Positions 1 through 6,814 of a stretch of 20,028 bases of DNA are shown here, piece after piece. Source of the DNA: a virus; IMG/VR virus record IMGVR_UViG_3300032323_001958, positions 1-20,028 of that record; one strand, written 5' to 3'. A program made the translations under genes and the position numbers. Positions within the stretch are counted from its first letter, which is position 1. Every line of letters begins with the position of its first letter. The notes beneath the pieces were generated by a model. The model was not told where the DNA came from and did not search any database. It saw nothing but the letters and a program-made list of their open reading frames with translations.

Positions 1-780
1 ACTGTTGAGTACTTAGTCATTGCAGGTGGAGGTGGAGGTGCTAACGCTGTATTTGGTGGCGGTGCTGCACCTGCTGGTGGTGCTGGCGGATATAGAACTT
101 CAAATTCATTTGCTGTTGCTTCAGGAACCGCTCTTACAGTCACAGTAGGTGCTGGTGGTGGCTCTGCAACAAAGGGCAGTAACTCTGTATTTTCTACGAT
201 TACTTCAACTGGTGGCGGTAACGGTGGAGCAACTGGCGGTAGCGGCGGTGGCGGTGGTGTGAACAGCCCTGGTCCAGCAGGAAACCAAGGTGGATATTCT
301 CCATCAGAAGGCAATGCTGGTGGTAGTGGTGGCGGCGCTCCAACATTTATTCTTGGCGGCGGTGGAGGCGCAGGGGCCGCAGGAAGCGGTCCTAATGGTG
401 GTGCAGGAGCATCTTCATCTATAACTGGTACTGCAGTTACTCGTGCAGGTGGTGGTGGAGGTGGTGCAGCAGGTTCTGCAGGTGGAACCGCTGGCGCTGG
501 GGGCTCAGGCGGTGGTGGCAATGGTCGCAATGATTCAGGAACAGGCATACCTCCAGGTTCTGGAACACCAAACACTGGTTCTGGTGGTGGCGCTGCTGGC
601 GGTGATTATGCGCAAGCAGGTGGAAGCGGCGGATCAGGCGTTGTGATTATTGCGTATCCTTCAACTTTTCCTGCGCTTACTACAGTCAGTGCAGGTTTGA
701 CATACTCAGTTTCAACATCTAGTCGTGCAGGGTTTAGAGTTTACACGTTTACTGGTGGCACAGGGACGGTGACTTTCTAG
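1..780 (+). CDS. Glycine-rich tail/fibre-type protein, C-terminal part (5' end outside window)
   Basis: The reading frame is open from base 1 to the TAG at 778-780, so the N-terminus lies left of the window. It opens with VEYLVIAGGGGGA followed by a GGAGGYR stretch, the typical start of the glycine-rich domain found in phage tail fibres and other surface adhesins. About 200 residues of Gly/Ala/Ser/Asn-rich sequence follow, and the last ~45 residues (from about GVVIIAYP) form a compact non-repetitive beta-type ending. Family knowledge: such domains fold as polyglycine II bundles or compact glycine-rich sandwiches at receptor-binding tips. Inference: a virion tail or fibre protein and a plausible target of the decoration enzymes encoded just downstream. 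The exact tail role cannot be seen from the C-terminus alone; any glycine-rich surface protein of the virion would look similar. Confidence 0.75.
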   Translation, partial: TVEYLVIAGGGGGANAVFGGGAAPAGGAGGYRTSNSFAVASGTALTVTVGAGGGSATKGSNSVFSTITSTGGGNGGATGGSGGGGGVNSPGPAGNQGGYSPSEGNAGGSGGGAPTFILGGGGGAGAAGSGPNGGAGASSSITGTAVTRAGGGGGGAAGSAGGTAGAGGSGGGGNGRNDSGTGIPPGSGTPNTGSGGGAAGGDYAQAGGSGGSGVVIIAYPSTFPALTTVSAGLTYSVSTSSRAGFRVYTFTGGTGTVTF

Positions 781-806
781 TTCACCTTTTCGCCGCAAGT
801 ATGTAG

Positions 807-812
807 TACAAT
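807..812 (+). promoter_or_regulatory. Putative -10 box (TACAAT) for the + strand decoration genes
   Basis: TACAAT lies 27 bases before the ATG at 840, in the 59-base gap after the tail-protein stop. No convincing -35 hexamer is seen 17 bases upstream. The box is followed by GTTGTA, resembling the extended -10 boxes on the - strand at 6741-6752 and 7341-7352. A GGGAG Shine-Dalgarno at 830-834 follows. Moderate to low confidence. Confidence 0.4.
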
Positions 813-839
813 GTTGTAGGACTCTAGCCGGGAGAAAAG

Positions 840-1649
840 ATGTCAGATAAACAAGAACAAGTGCAGATTACTCTGTCGAGAGAACAACTAAGTCAGTGGA
901 AGTTGTTTATTGCAGTTCCGTGTTATGACAGCACAGTCACAGAGCCTTTCATGATGTCTACAATTAGGACAATTATGAAGTTCAATGCTCTTGGGCTACA
1001 GACTGTTCTTGCGACTGTCTCAGATTCATTAGTTACTAGAGCGCGAAACACACTTGTCGCCAAGTTCATGGCCCAGACAGAGTACACGCATATGATGTTC
1101 ATTGACGCCGACATTGAATATGACCCAGACTCTATTATGAAGCTTTTGTGGCACAATAAGGACATCATCGCGGCAGCGTACCCAATCAAGCAAATTGAGT
1201 GGGAAAAGGTTGAGAAACGAGTTAAGAACGGCGAAGGCGCTGCTGAAGCAGCAAAGAATTCATCACGATATGCGTTTTCATTGATAAAACCAGGCCAGAC
1301 GCAGATCTCGATGTCTAACGGTGCGTTTGCCGCCTACGATCTTGGTACCGGCTTTATGTTGATTAAGCGCGAGACGATACAAACAATGTTTGACAAATAT
1401 CCAGAGCTTAGATATGTAGACGACACAGGCGCACTTAGCGAAGAAGAAAAGAAATGCACCTACGCTCTATTTGACACCTTAATTGATGAAAACGGTCGCT
1501 ATCTTTCTGAAGACTACGCGTTTTGTAGATACTGGCAACGCCTTGGCGGCCTAACGTGGCTTGATCCTTCTATTGATCTAACGCACGTAGGCAGGTACAG
1601 GTACGTCGGCGACGCGCAAAAATACGCTGATCAATTTATTGAAAAGTAA
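840..1649 (+). CDS. GT-A type glycosyltransferase-like protein
   Basis: 269 residues, ATG start preceded by GGGAG at a good distance. After a ~20-residue leader the protein shows a GT-A Rossmann-like core: KLFIAVPCYDS (residues 21-31) as the first strand and nucleotide-binding loop, RARNTLVAKFM (67-77), then the acidic metal-binding signature MMFIDADIEYD (85-95) with D89-A90-D91 as the DxD-like motif. A later GTGFMLIKRETI segment resembles the acceptor-side region of family 2-like enzymes. Small proteins of this type are common in phages. Likely reaction: transfer of a sugar from a nucleotide sugar to an unknown acceptor in the infected cell. It is the first of six decoration genes after the tail protein. 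Donor and acceptor cannot be read from the sequence; the family call is fairly secure. Confidence 0.75.
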   Translation: MSDKQEQVQITLSREQLSQWKLFIAVPCYDSTVTEPFMMSTIRTIMKFNALGLQTVLATVSDSLVTRARNTLVAKFMAQTEYTHMMFIDADIEYDPDSIMKLLWHNKDIIAAAYPIKQIEWEKVEKRVKNGEGAAEAAKNSSRYAFSLIKPGQTQISMSNGAFAAYDLGTGFMLIKRETIQTMFDKYPELRYVDDTGALSEEEKKCTYALFDTLIDENGRYLSEDYAFCRYWQRLGGLTWLDPSIDLTHVGRYRYVGDAQKYADQFIEK

Positions 1650-1655
1650 ATCGTG

Positions 1656-1674
1656 GATACAGCGGTGCTGTATC
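1656..1674 (+). other. Perfect 8-bp stem, 3-nt loop hairpin just after a stop codon
   Basis: GATACAGC, loop GGT, GCTGTATC: a perfect inverted repeat beginning 7 bases after the TAA of the 840-1649 gene, in the 49-base gap before the next gene. No T-run follows, so it is not a canonical intrinsic terminator. It may act as an RNA 3'-end stabiliser, processing site or weak attenuator. A second hairpin of the same geometry sits at 14202-14220. Confidence 0.55.
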
Positions 1675-1698
1675 ACTAAACCATAGTAGGATTCTTTT

Positions 1699-2256
1699 AT
1701 GAAAACTTTAGACTATAACCGCAGCGGACTGCTATCAGTGCTGCCAAATAACTCAGTATGTGCAGAAGTCGGCGTGTGGCTCGGTGAGTATTCTGAAGCG
1801 ATCATTAACCACAACAATCCAAAAGAGCTGTATCTCATTGACATGTGGGATGTTCAAGAGTTTAAGACAGCGTCGTACGCGGCGTATTACATAAACTTCA
1901 CTGAAACAGAACAGTATTTAGGTGTCTATAATCACCTGTTGCAGAAGTTTTCTCCGTATGAAAATGTCAAATTGGTGCGAAGCGACTCAGTTGAGGCGTC
2001 GCGTAGCTTTGAAGATGACTTTTTTGACTGGGTGTACATTGACGCAGATCATTCATATGAAGGCGTAACAAAAGATCTAAATGCGTACTATAAAAAAGTA
2101 AAGACCGGCGGATTCCTGTGCGGGCACGACTGGAACGCTCCTGAAGATGATGGAGTAAACGACGCCGTACTAGACTTTGTAAAAAGCAACGATGTCGAGT
2201 TCATTGGAATAACAAACGAGCAAAATTGGTCTTCTTACGTCCTAAAAAAGAACTAA
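1699..2256 (+). CDS. Class I SAM-dependent methyltransferase (Methyltransf_24-like)
   Basis: 185 residues, ATG start with a weak AGGA upstream. Motif I is AEVGVWLGEYS (residues 22-32), the glycine-poor SAM-binding loop typical of the Methyltransf_24 group; the acidic end of strand 2 is LIDMWD (46-51), the residue that binds the SAM ribose. FFDWVYIDADHSYEGV (108-123) is the hallmark motif IV of this family, and GGFLCGHDW follows. Related enzymes O-methylate sugars such as rhamnose or other small hydroxyl groups. Its position between glycosyltransferases and a sulfotransferase-like gene suggests a sugar or glycan substrate. It could instead act on a small metabolite; protein or nucleic-acid methylation is less likely for this family. 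The end is separated by 35 bases from the ATG of the next gene, another methyltransferase. Confidence 0.8.
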   Translation: MKTLDYNRSGLLSVLPNNSVCAEVGVWLGEYSEAIINHNNPKELYLIDMWDVQEFKTASYAAYYINFTETEQYLGVYNHLLQKFSPYENVKLVRSDSVEASRSFEDDFFDWVYIDADHSYEGVTKDLNAYYKKVKTGGFLCGHDWNAPEDDGVNDAVLDFVKSNDVEFIGITNEQNWSSYVLKKN

Positions 2257-2291
2257 AGACGCATCTACTATCTGCATTAGAAAGACTTACT

Positions 2292-2918
2292 ATGAAATCA
2301 AATTCAAGTAACATAGGGTACGAATACAACACAGCACTAGCCAAGGTATTGTTTGACTCCTTTGAAAATGCGCTCTCAGACAAAGGTGCGTACCACTGCT
2401 ACCACGAAGTATACTCACACATATTCTTTAAAAGAACAGTTAGATCTTTTCTTGAAATCGGGTTGTTTCTTTCTGACCACGTCGCTACAACAGATCTTCA
2501 TGCATGGGCAAACGTATTTCCAGATGCAAAGATTTACGGTGCAGATCGCAAAAAACACCTGCTGTTTGACACTGAAAAAATATCCACATTTTACGTAGAC
2601 CAAGACTCAAAAGAGTCTTTAGAGACGCTAAAGAAGAACCTTCCTGGCAAGGTAGATGCAATTTTAGACGACGCATCTCATATGTTTGATAAGAGCATCA
2701 ATACATTTGAAAGTATGTATGAAATTGTTGCCGACGGCGGAGTGTACATGATTGAAGATATTCTTGTCAATAGAACTGGCGCAGACTGGGAAAAGCACGC
2801 CCAAAGCGCAGAACAACTTATTGAGTACTTTTCTAAATCAGGCCTAGACTACGAGCTTTTCCATACTTCGGCAACGCACAGAGTAGGCGATAGCGCAGTC
2901 ATTGCTGTTTACAAATAA
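2292..2918 (+). CDS. SAM methyltransferase-like protein, second of the cluster
   Basis: 208 residues from the ATG at 2292, with AGAAAG about 8 bases upstream. The frame is open back to a TTG at 2226, but that start would overlap the upstream gene by 31 bases and lacks a ribosome-binding site. A motif I-like FLEIGLFLSD (53-62), an acidic strand end YGADRK (82-87), and VDAILDDASHMFDKS (121-135) followed by YEIVADGGVYMIEDI match the layout of cephalosporin-hydroxylase/Methyltransf_24-type enzymes. In these, D-D-x-S-H replaces D-A-D-H and can bind a metal. It differs clearly in sequence from the 1699-2256 gene, so the pair is not a recent duplication. Likely substrate: another position on the same glycan. 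Substrate unknown. Confidence 0.7.
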   Translation: MKSNSSNIGYEYNTALAKVLFDSFENALSDKGAYHCYHEVYSHIFFKRTVRSFLEIGLFLSDHVATTDLHAWANVFPDAKIYGADRKKHLLFDTEKISTFYVDQDSKESLETLKKNLPGKVDAILDDASHMFDKSINTFESMYEIVADGGVYMIEDILVNRTGADWEKHAQSAEQLIEYFSKSGLDYELFHTSATHRVGDSAVIAVYK

Positions 2919-2936
2919 AGTAGACAACACCTATCA

Positions 2937-3542
2937 ATGAATAACTCTGAGTACGAAGCTGTAAGAAAATACAATAAGCTTATTCTCAATCTAAGTCTTC
3001 CAAGAACTGCTACACAGTCGTTTCATTTAGCAGCTAAGCTTGGCGGACGGTCTTCAGTTCACTTTAACGAGTTCGAGTACATATTTAACTACCAAGATGA
3101 AGAAACTAGATGGAATGAATTCAAAAAAGTACTGAGCGGCTATGAGGTTGTTTCCGACCAGCCAATTCATTTTTTCGTTGAGAATTTGATGATAAACTAC
3201 GGAAGTAGTACGTTTGTTCTTGTTGAAAGAGATGTAGATTTGTGGGTGCAGTCAACTAAAAAACTTTGGGCAGGCATTGTTGTTCACAAAATAAATGAAC
3301 AACCTCCAATTGAACTTATAAAGTATGTAACTAAACGTGACTACAGTTCTTTTTCTCAGATTTCTGATGAAGTATTGCGAGAAGTCCACCGCAAGTATCA
3401 CTATGACGTAGAGCATCTTGCAAAAAAGCACGGTATAGAACTTATAAAGGCTTCATTAGATGACGGATCGTACGACGCGCTAGTACGCGACCTCTTTGGA
3501 GTACCTAGCCCGCATGAGGACTGGGTAAGAACAGCGTTTTAG
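2937..3542 (+). CDS. Sulfotransferase-like P-loop protein
   Basis: 201 residues, ATG at 2937, 18 bases after the previous stop, no strong ribosome-binding site. LNLSLPRTATQSF (residues 17-29) matches the 5'-phosphosulfate-binding loop of PAPS-dependent sulfotransferases (compare the GLPRTGT-type loop). FVLVERDVDLWVQS (93-106) matches the 3'-phosphate-binding region, with R98 and S106 in the expected places. ~200 residues fits the small bacterial sulfotransferase families. Likely reaction: transfer of sulfate from host-derived PAPS to a hydroxyl, here perhaps on a glycan made by the adjacent glycosyltransferases. The usual catalytic Lys/Arg in the loop is represented by R23. Sulfotransferases are unusual in phages. 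It could be an inactive relative or act on another acceptor; the family call is likely but not certain. Confidence 0.6.
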   Translation: MNNSEYEAVRKYNKLILNLSLPRTATQSFHLAAKLGGRSSVHFNEFEYIFNYQDEETRWNEFKKVLSGYEVVSDQPIHFFVENLMINYGSSTFVLVERDVDLWVQSTKKLWAGIVVHKINEQPPIELIKYVTKRDYSSFSQISDEVLREVHRKYHYDVEHLAKKHGIELIKASLDDGSYDALVRDLFGVPSPHEDWVRTAF

Positions 3543-3584
3543 ATAATATGTACTAGGCGTCAAACGACATAAGAGGCAAGAAAA

Positions 3585-5324
3585 ATGAAAATAGCAGTAT
3601 ACACGATAGCTCTTAATGAAAAGAAGTTTGTTGACTCGTGGTACAACTCTGCAAAAGAAGCAGACTACTTGCTTATTGCTGACACTGGCTCAAGGGACGG
3701 CACAGTTGAATACGCAAAAGAACTTGGAATCAACGTAGCGCAAGTCATTGTCAAGCCTTGGCGATTTGACGACGCACGGAATGCCTCTCTTGCGCTACTT
3801 CCAGCTGATATTGACATGTGTGTATCGCTTGACATGGACGAGGTGCTTGTGTCAGGCTGGAGAGAGCATCTTGAATCTACACCAGAAGGAACAACTCGGC
3901 CAAGGTACAAATATGTGTGGAGTTGGAATGACGACGGCTCAGAAGGATTAGTCTACGGCGGCGATAAAATTCACGCCCGCTTTGGATACAGATGGGTTCA
4001 CCCAGTTCACGAAGTATTGGCTTCAACTGATGTTGAAGTGCAAAATTGGATATCACTTGAAATAAATCACCACCCAGACAACACAAAGTCACGTGGTCAG
4101 TACCTTCCATTACTCAAAAAAGCTGTTGATGAGCGTCCTAATGACGACCGCAATACTTATTACTACGCAAGAGAATTGTTTTTTCATGGAAGAAACGAAG
4201 AGGCTACCGTTGAGTTTAAGAGACACCTTGCTCTTCCAAACGCGCAATGGCGGCCTGAACGTGCAGCATCAATGCGGTACTTAGCAAAAATAGAAAAACA
4301 CGAAACGGAAACATGGCTACTTCGTGCAGCCGCTGAAGCGCCAGAGTTTCGCGAACCATGGGTCGAGCTTGCATTTCACTACTATGAAAATCACAAATGG
4401 GAAAACTGCCTATCATCTGTAAAAAGAGCGCTAACAATTAAAGAAAAACCTCTTGTGTACCTCAACGATGCTTCGGCTTGGGGCTCACTTCCGCACGACC
4501 TAGCAAGCATTGCTGCGTGGAACCTTGGGCTAAGCGCCGAGGCTATTTCGCATCTGCGTTCTGCAATTCTTATTGAGCCAAATAACGAAAGATTTCAAGA
4601 GAATCTTGCGATGATGCTTAGAACTACGTACCACGAAAAAATCACTGCTGTTATTCCAAGCAAATCAAACGCTGATGGACTTCTAAGTGTAGTAGAAAAG
4701 CTCCAAGACGACGCCCAAGTTGAAACAATTGTTGTTGTAGCCGATGGAGAGTTGGCGCACAACGCATACAGTAAGCTTCTTGCAGATAAGAAAAAAGTTG
4801 TTCTAAAACAAGTTCCTCTTGGGGTCGGTATTCATGCCATGTGGAACCTTGGAATTGATGTGGCAATTGAAAACAACACAAGTGCAGCGTTTATAAATGA
4901 TGACGTAATTCTTGGTGAAAACTGCATAGGAGCTCTTGGATCTCTTCTTGAATATGACAAATCAATTGGCATTGTGTGCCCCGGCTACGACTATCGTAAG
5001 TTTGCTGACATCACTCAGGACGTAGACACTGTATGCAATAGTCGGTACGACGGCACAGGTGGGCTTGGTGGATTTTGTATGGTGCTGTCAAAAGATCTTA
5101 CGAAAAAATGGAGATTTGACGAGTCAATGAAGTGGTGGTACGGCGATAATGACGTACTTTTATGGGTTCTTAGAATACAACAACGTCGCGCGGCTATTGC
5201 AAGCATTGCGCGCTGCAGTGGAAATAGTTCAGCTACAATTGAAAATGATCGTCCAGACAACTTTGTTCAGACTGTTCAAGATGATAAGCTTAAGTTTTAC
5301 ATTAAATGGAATTTGGAGGATTAA
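3585..5324 (+). CDS. Two-domain glycosyltransferase with TPR-like middle
   Basis: 579 residues, ATG preceded by GAGGCAAG. Domain 1 (about 1-150) is a family 2 glycosyltransferase: YTIALNEKKF (6-15), ADTGSRDGT (32-40), PWRFDDARN (58-66) and the DxD-type LDMDE (82-86), the pattern of WaaE/SunS-like enzymes. Residues ~185-345 are helical with repeated YYYAREL, MRYLAKIE, WVELAFHYYE and AWNLGLS segments spaced like TPR repeats. Domain 2 (about 352-579) is a second GT-A fold: ITAVIPSKSN (353-362), FINDDVIL (437-444) as metal site, GGLGGFCMVLS (492-502), and YGDNDVLLW (519-527) as the acceptor/catalytic region. The architecture suggests consecutive sugar additions on a polypeptide or glycan, with the TPR part holding the acceptor. 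It ends directly against the next start codon, so the two are co-translated. Confidence 0.82.
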   Translation: MKIAVYTIALNEKKFVDSWYNSAKEADYLLIADTGSRDGTVEYAKELGINVAQVIVKPWRFDDARNASLALLPADIDMCVSLDMDEVLVSGWREHLESTPEGTTRPRYKYVWSWNDDGSEGLVYGGDKIHARFGYRWVHPVHEVLASTDVEVQNWISLEINHHPDNTKSRGQYLPLLKKAVDERPNDDRNTYYYARELFFHGRNEEATVEFKRHLALPNAQWRPERAASMRYLAKIEKHETETWLLRAAAEAPEFREPWVELAFHYYENHKWENCLSSVKRALTIKEKPLVYLNDASAWGSLPHDLASIAAWNLGLSAEAISHLRSAILIEPNNERFQENLAMMLRTTYHEKITAVIPSKSNADGLLSVVEKLQDDAQVETIVVVADGELAHNAYSKLLADKKKVVLKQVPLGVGIHAMWNLGIDVAIENNTSAAFINDDVILGENCIGALGSLLEYDKSIGIVCPGYDYRKFADITQDVDTVCNSRYDGTGGLGGFCMVLSKDLTKKWRFDESMKWWYGDNDVLLWVLRIQQRRAAIASIARCSGNSSATIENDRPDNFVQTVQDDKLKFYIKWNLED

Positions 5325-5840
5325 ATGCACGGCAGTGTTCTTGACTGGGTGTCCGAGTCTTTAGCGATACGCAAAACATTTGTATCAAAAGAAACTGGAG
5401 TACACGTTCTTGAGATTGGAAGTCTTGATATTAACGGAAGCGTTAGATTTCTTTTCAACGAGTTGATCTCAGATGGCGGGTCGTTTTTTGGTATTGATAT
5501 TCAAGAAGGTCCTGGAGTTGACCTTGTAGCCGACGCCAGCGTGTACCAAAGCGAAAAACAGTACGACATCGTCGTATGCGCTGAAGTCTTTGAGCATACA
5601 GCTGTTTGGCCAAAAATTGTAAAAAATGCGCATTCTCTTCTTATTCCAGGAGGAATGTTCATTGCAACAATGGCAGGCGAAGGCCGTGCGCCACACTCAG
5701 CTATTGATGAGAACCCAATTAGAAGCTGGGAATACTATAAAAATGTTACAGGTCCAGACTTAAAAGAAAAGCTTTTTATTTTTTCAGATTGGGAAGTTAA
5801 CGTAAAAGACACAGACACGCGATGCTGGGCCGTTAAGTAG
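5325..5840 (+). CDS. Class I SAM methyltransferase (Methyltransf_11-like)
   Basis: 171 residues. The ATG directly follows the TAA of the glycosyltransferase, with GGAGG inside the end of that gene, so start choice is secure. VHVLEIGSLDING (27-38) is motif I with E30 and G32; FFGIDIQEG (54-62) carries the ribose-binding acid; DLVADAS (66-72) follows; YDIVVCAEVFEHTAVWP (80-96) is the post-I/motif IV region with the EVFEH signature of small-molecule methyltransferases. LLIPGGMFIAT completes the fold. It is the third methyltransferase of the + block and the last gene before the strand switch; its stop overlaps the WhiB stop on the other strand by 8 bases. Substrate probably a sugar or polar metabolite, unknown. 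Confidence 0.8.
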   Translation: MHGSVLDWVSESLAIRKTFVSKETGVHVLEIGSLDINGSVRFLFNELISDGGSFFGIDIQEGPGVDLVADASVYQSEKQYDIVVCAEVFEHTAVWPKIVKNAHSLLIPGGMFIATMAGEGRAPHSAIDENPIRSWEYYKNVTGPDLKEKLFIFSDWEVNVKDTDTRCWAVK

Positions 5841-6363
5841 TTTTTTCTTTCTTTGCCTTTTTTAAGCTAGCTTTAGCTTTTTCAGTTTTTTTCTTTTCAG
5901 TTTTTGATTCTTTGTCGGCATGGTATGCAGTTACTGCGTTTGCGCTTGTACGGCTTCTCCAAACAAATTGACACTCATCGCAGACAACAAGTTTCATTGT
6001 TGTCCACCTTCCTCCTTCTGGAGACTCAGCGACAACTACGCGAAGCTTGCTAGGCCTAGCTCCACAGTGTGGGCAGTTTGGAAACCTTTTGCGCCTAACT
6101 TCTTGGCCAGTGTAAGAAACTGAAAGAGCGCGGCGAAGCTCGCCTTCGTCTTTTCCTCCCCACACTCCATGTATTTGTTTATTCTCAAGCGCCCACTTAA
6201 GGCATTGACTTCTAACAGGACATGTGTAGCACAAGTTTTTTGCAGTGTATTTTTCTTTTGGTACTTTAGAAAACCAATACTTTTTGATGTGAGCATTTTC
6301 TGGAAGTGCGCACGCAGCATCGTCCATCCAAGCCACATCGCTTAAGCCTCCAGGCTTTTTCAC
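5833..6363 (-). CDS. WhiB-family Fe-S regulator with C-terminal zinc-ribbon-like extension
   Basis: 176 residues, GTG start at 6363 that overlaps the upstream stop in GTGA. The N-terminal half is a WhiB domain: C18, then C45-x2-C48-x5-C54 for the [4Fe-4S] cluster and GVWGG (66-70), the turn that contacts the sigma factor. WhiB proteins are usually 80-130 residues. Here an added segment carries CPHC (97-100) and CDEC (128-131), a probable zinc ribbon, and the last 26 residues contain 12 lysines. Known of the family: WhiB proteins bind the primary sigma factor region 4 and alter promoter choice, and several actinophages carry them to redirect or repress host transcription. Inference: the extra ribbon and basic tail add direct DNA or RNA binding. 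Co-transcribed with the small unknown gene upstream. Confidence 0.9.
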   Translation of the reverse strand: MKKPGGLSDVAWMDDAACALPENAHIKKYWFSKVPKEKYTAKNLCYTCPVRSQCLKWALENKQIHGVWGGKDEGELRRALSVSYTGQEVRRKRFPNCPHCGARPSKLRVVVAESPEGGRWTTMKLVVCDECQFVWRSRTSANAVTAYHADKESKTEKKKTEKAKASLKKAKKEKTT

Positions 6364-6698
6364 GCGATCTCAACCCACACAACCTCATGAATTGAATCAA
6401 CAATGTCACCAAGCTGAGTTTCGCCATCTTCGTTGCACGCGTACTTTTCGTGCGACCCATCAATTGTCCCTGCGTACCCGTAGCTTGTCCTTGCGTTTTC
6501 TATTTTTTTGAAGGCATCGCCAAGAGAGTCAACAACTCCATCTCGTTGAATTGCAGACGCGAGTGCTCGCTTGACTAGCTCGTGCTCAATGTCAACATGA
6601 TCTTCTGTGTAGAAGATGACAGTAGAATTATTGTAAGTTCTATATCCCTCCCCAGACCACTCTGACCAGAGGCACTCGCCTTTTCTTGAATCCTTCAT
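6360..6698 (-). CDS. Protein of unknown function, coupled to WhiB
   Basis: 112 residues, acidic overall. I recognise no family. It has a soluble alpha/beta look, no signal peptide, membrane segment or cysteine cluster (only C9 and one other Cys). A strand-like STVIFYTEDHVDIEHELVKRAL is followed by helical ASAIQRDGVVDSLGDAFKKIE and ends in a strand-like VVWVEIA. The stop overlaps the WhiB GTG by four bases, so the two are translationally coupled and probably act at the same time. No Shine-Dalgarno is visible before the ATG; instead a TACAAT box ends 9 bases upstream of it, which suggests a leaderless or nearly leaderless message. A second, longer -10-like box lies at 6741-6752. Confidence 0.75.
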   Translation of the reverse strand: MKDSRKGECLWSEWSGEGYRTYNNSTVIFYTEDHVDIEHELVKRALASAIQRDGVVDSLGDAFKKIENARTSYGYAGTIDGSHEKYACNEDGETQLGDIVDSIHEVVWVEIA

Positions 6699-6707
6699 GC
6701 GTATAGC

Positions 6708-6713
6708 ATTGTA
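6708..6713 (-). promoter_or_regulatory. Putative -10 box (TACAAT) giving a near-leaderless transcript
   Basis: On the - strand TACAAT is separated by only nine bases from the ATG at 6698. With usual spacing transcription would begin about three bases before, or at, the ATG. Leaderless mRNAs are common in Actinobacteria, and the start has no Shine-Dalgarno. No clear -35 element is seen. Confidence 0.5.
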
Positions 6714-6740
6714 TCTCGCATTCTAGTGATTCCTGGTCAC

Positions 6741-6752
6741 GTTTACATTGTA
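6741..6752 (-). promoter_or_regulatory. Putative extended -10 element (TACAATGTAAAC)
   Basis: Matches at 10 of 12 positions the element TATAATGTAACC at 7341-7352 in front of the UV-glycosylase gene. It would start transcription near 6740 and give a leader of about 42 bases for the unknown gene and WhiB. An alternative or additional promoter to the box at 6708-6713. No -35 seen. Confidence 0.4.
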
Positions 6753-6814
6753 GATGCCCGGATATCAATCCGCACTTTTTTAAGAGCTTCTAGTGAATCT
6801 AAAAGCGTCTCAGA

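Noticed and set aside
1-780. Glycine-rich repeats as a transposon, CRISPR or satellite array
   Set aside because: Repeats are imperfect, codon-phased GGT/GGC runs within one open frame; no constant repeat-spacer length.
2226-2291. Earlier TTG start for the second methyltransferase gene
   Set aside because: It overlaps the upstream gene by 31 bases, lacks a ribosome-binding site, and adds residues outside the family's conserved region; the ATG at 2292 is better.
5836-5910. T-rich tract after the methyltransferase stop as a + strand intrinsic terminator
   Set aside because: No stem precedes it; the tract is explained by the lysine codons of the WhiB tail on the other strand.
6759-6781. CGGAT-atca-ATCCG followed by CAC and TTTTTT, a + strand terminator-like element
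   Set aside because: The stem has only five pairs, a three-base gap precedes the T-run, and no + strand gene ends nearby (the nearest ends about 900 bases away at 5840). Most likely chance in an AT-rich gap.
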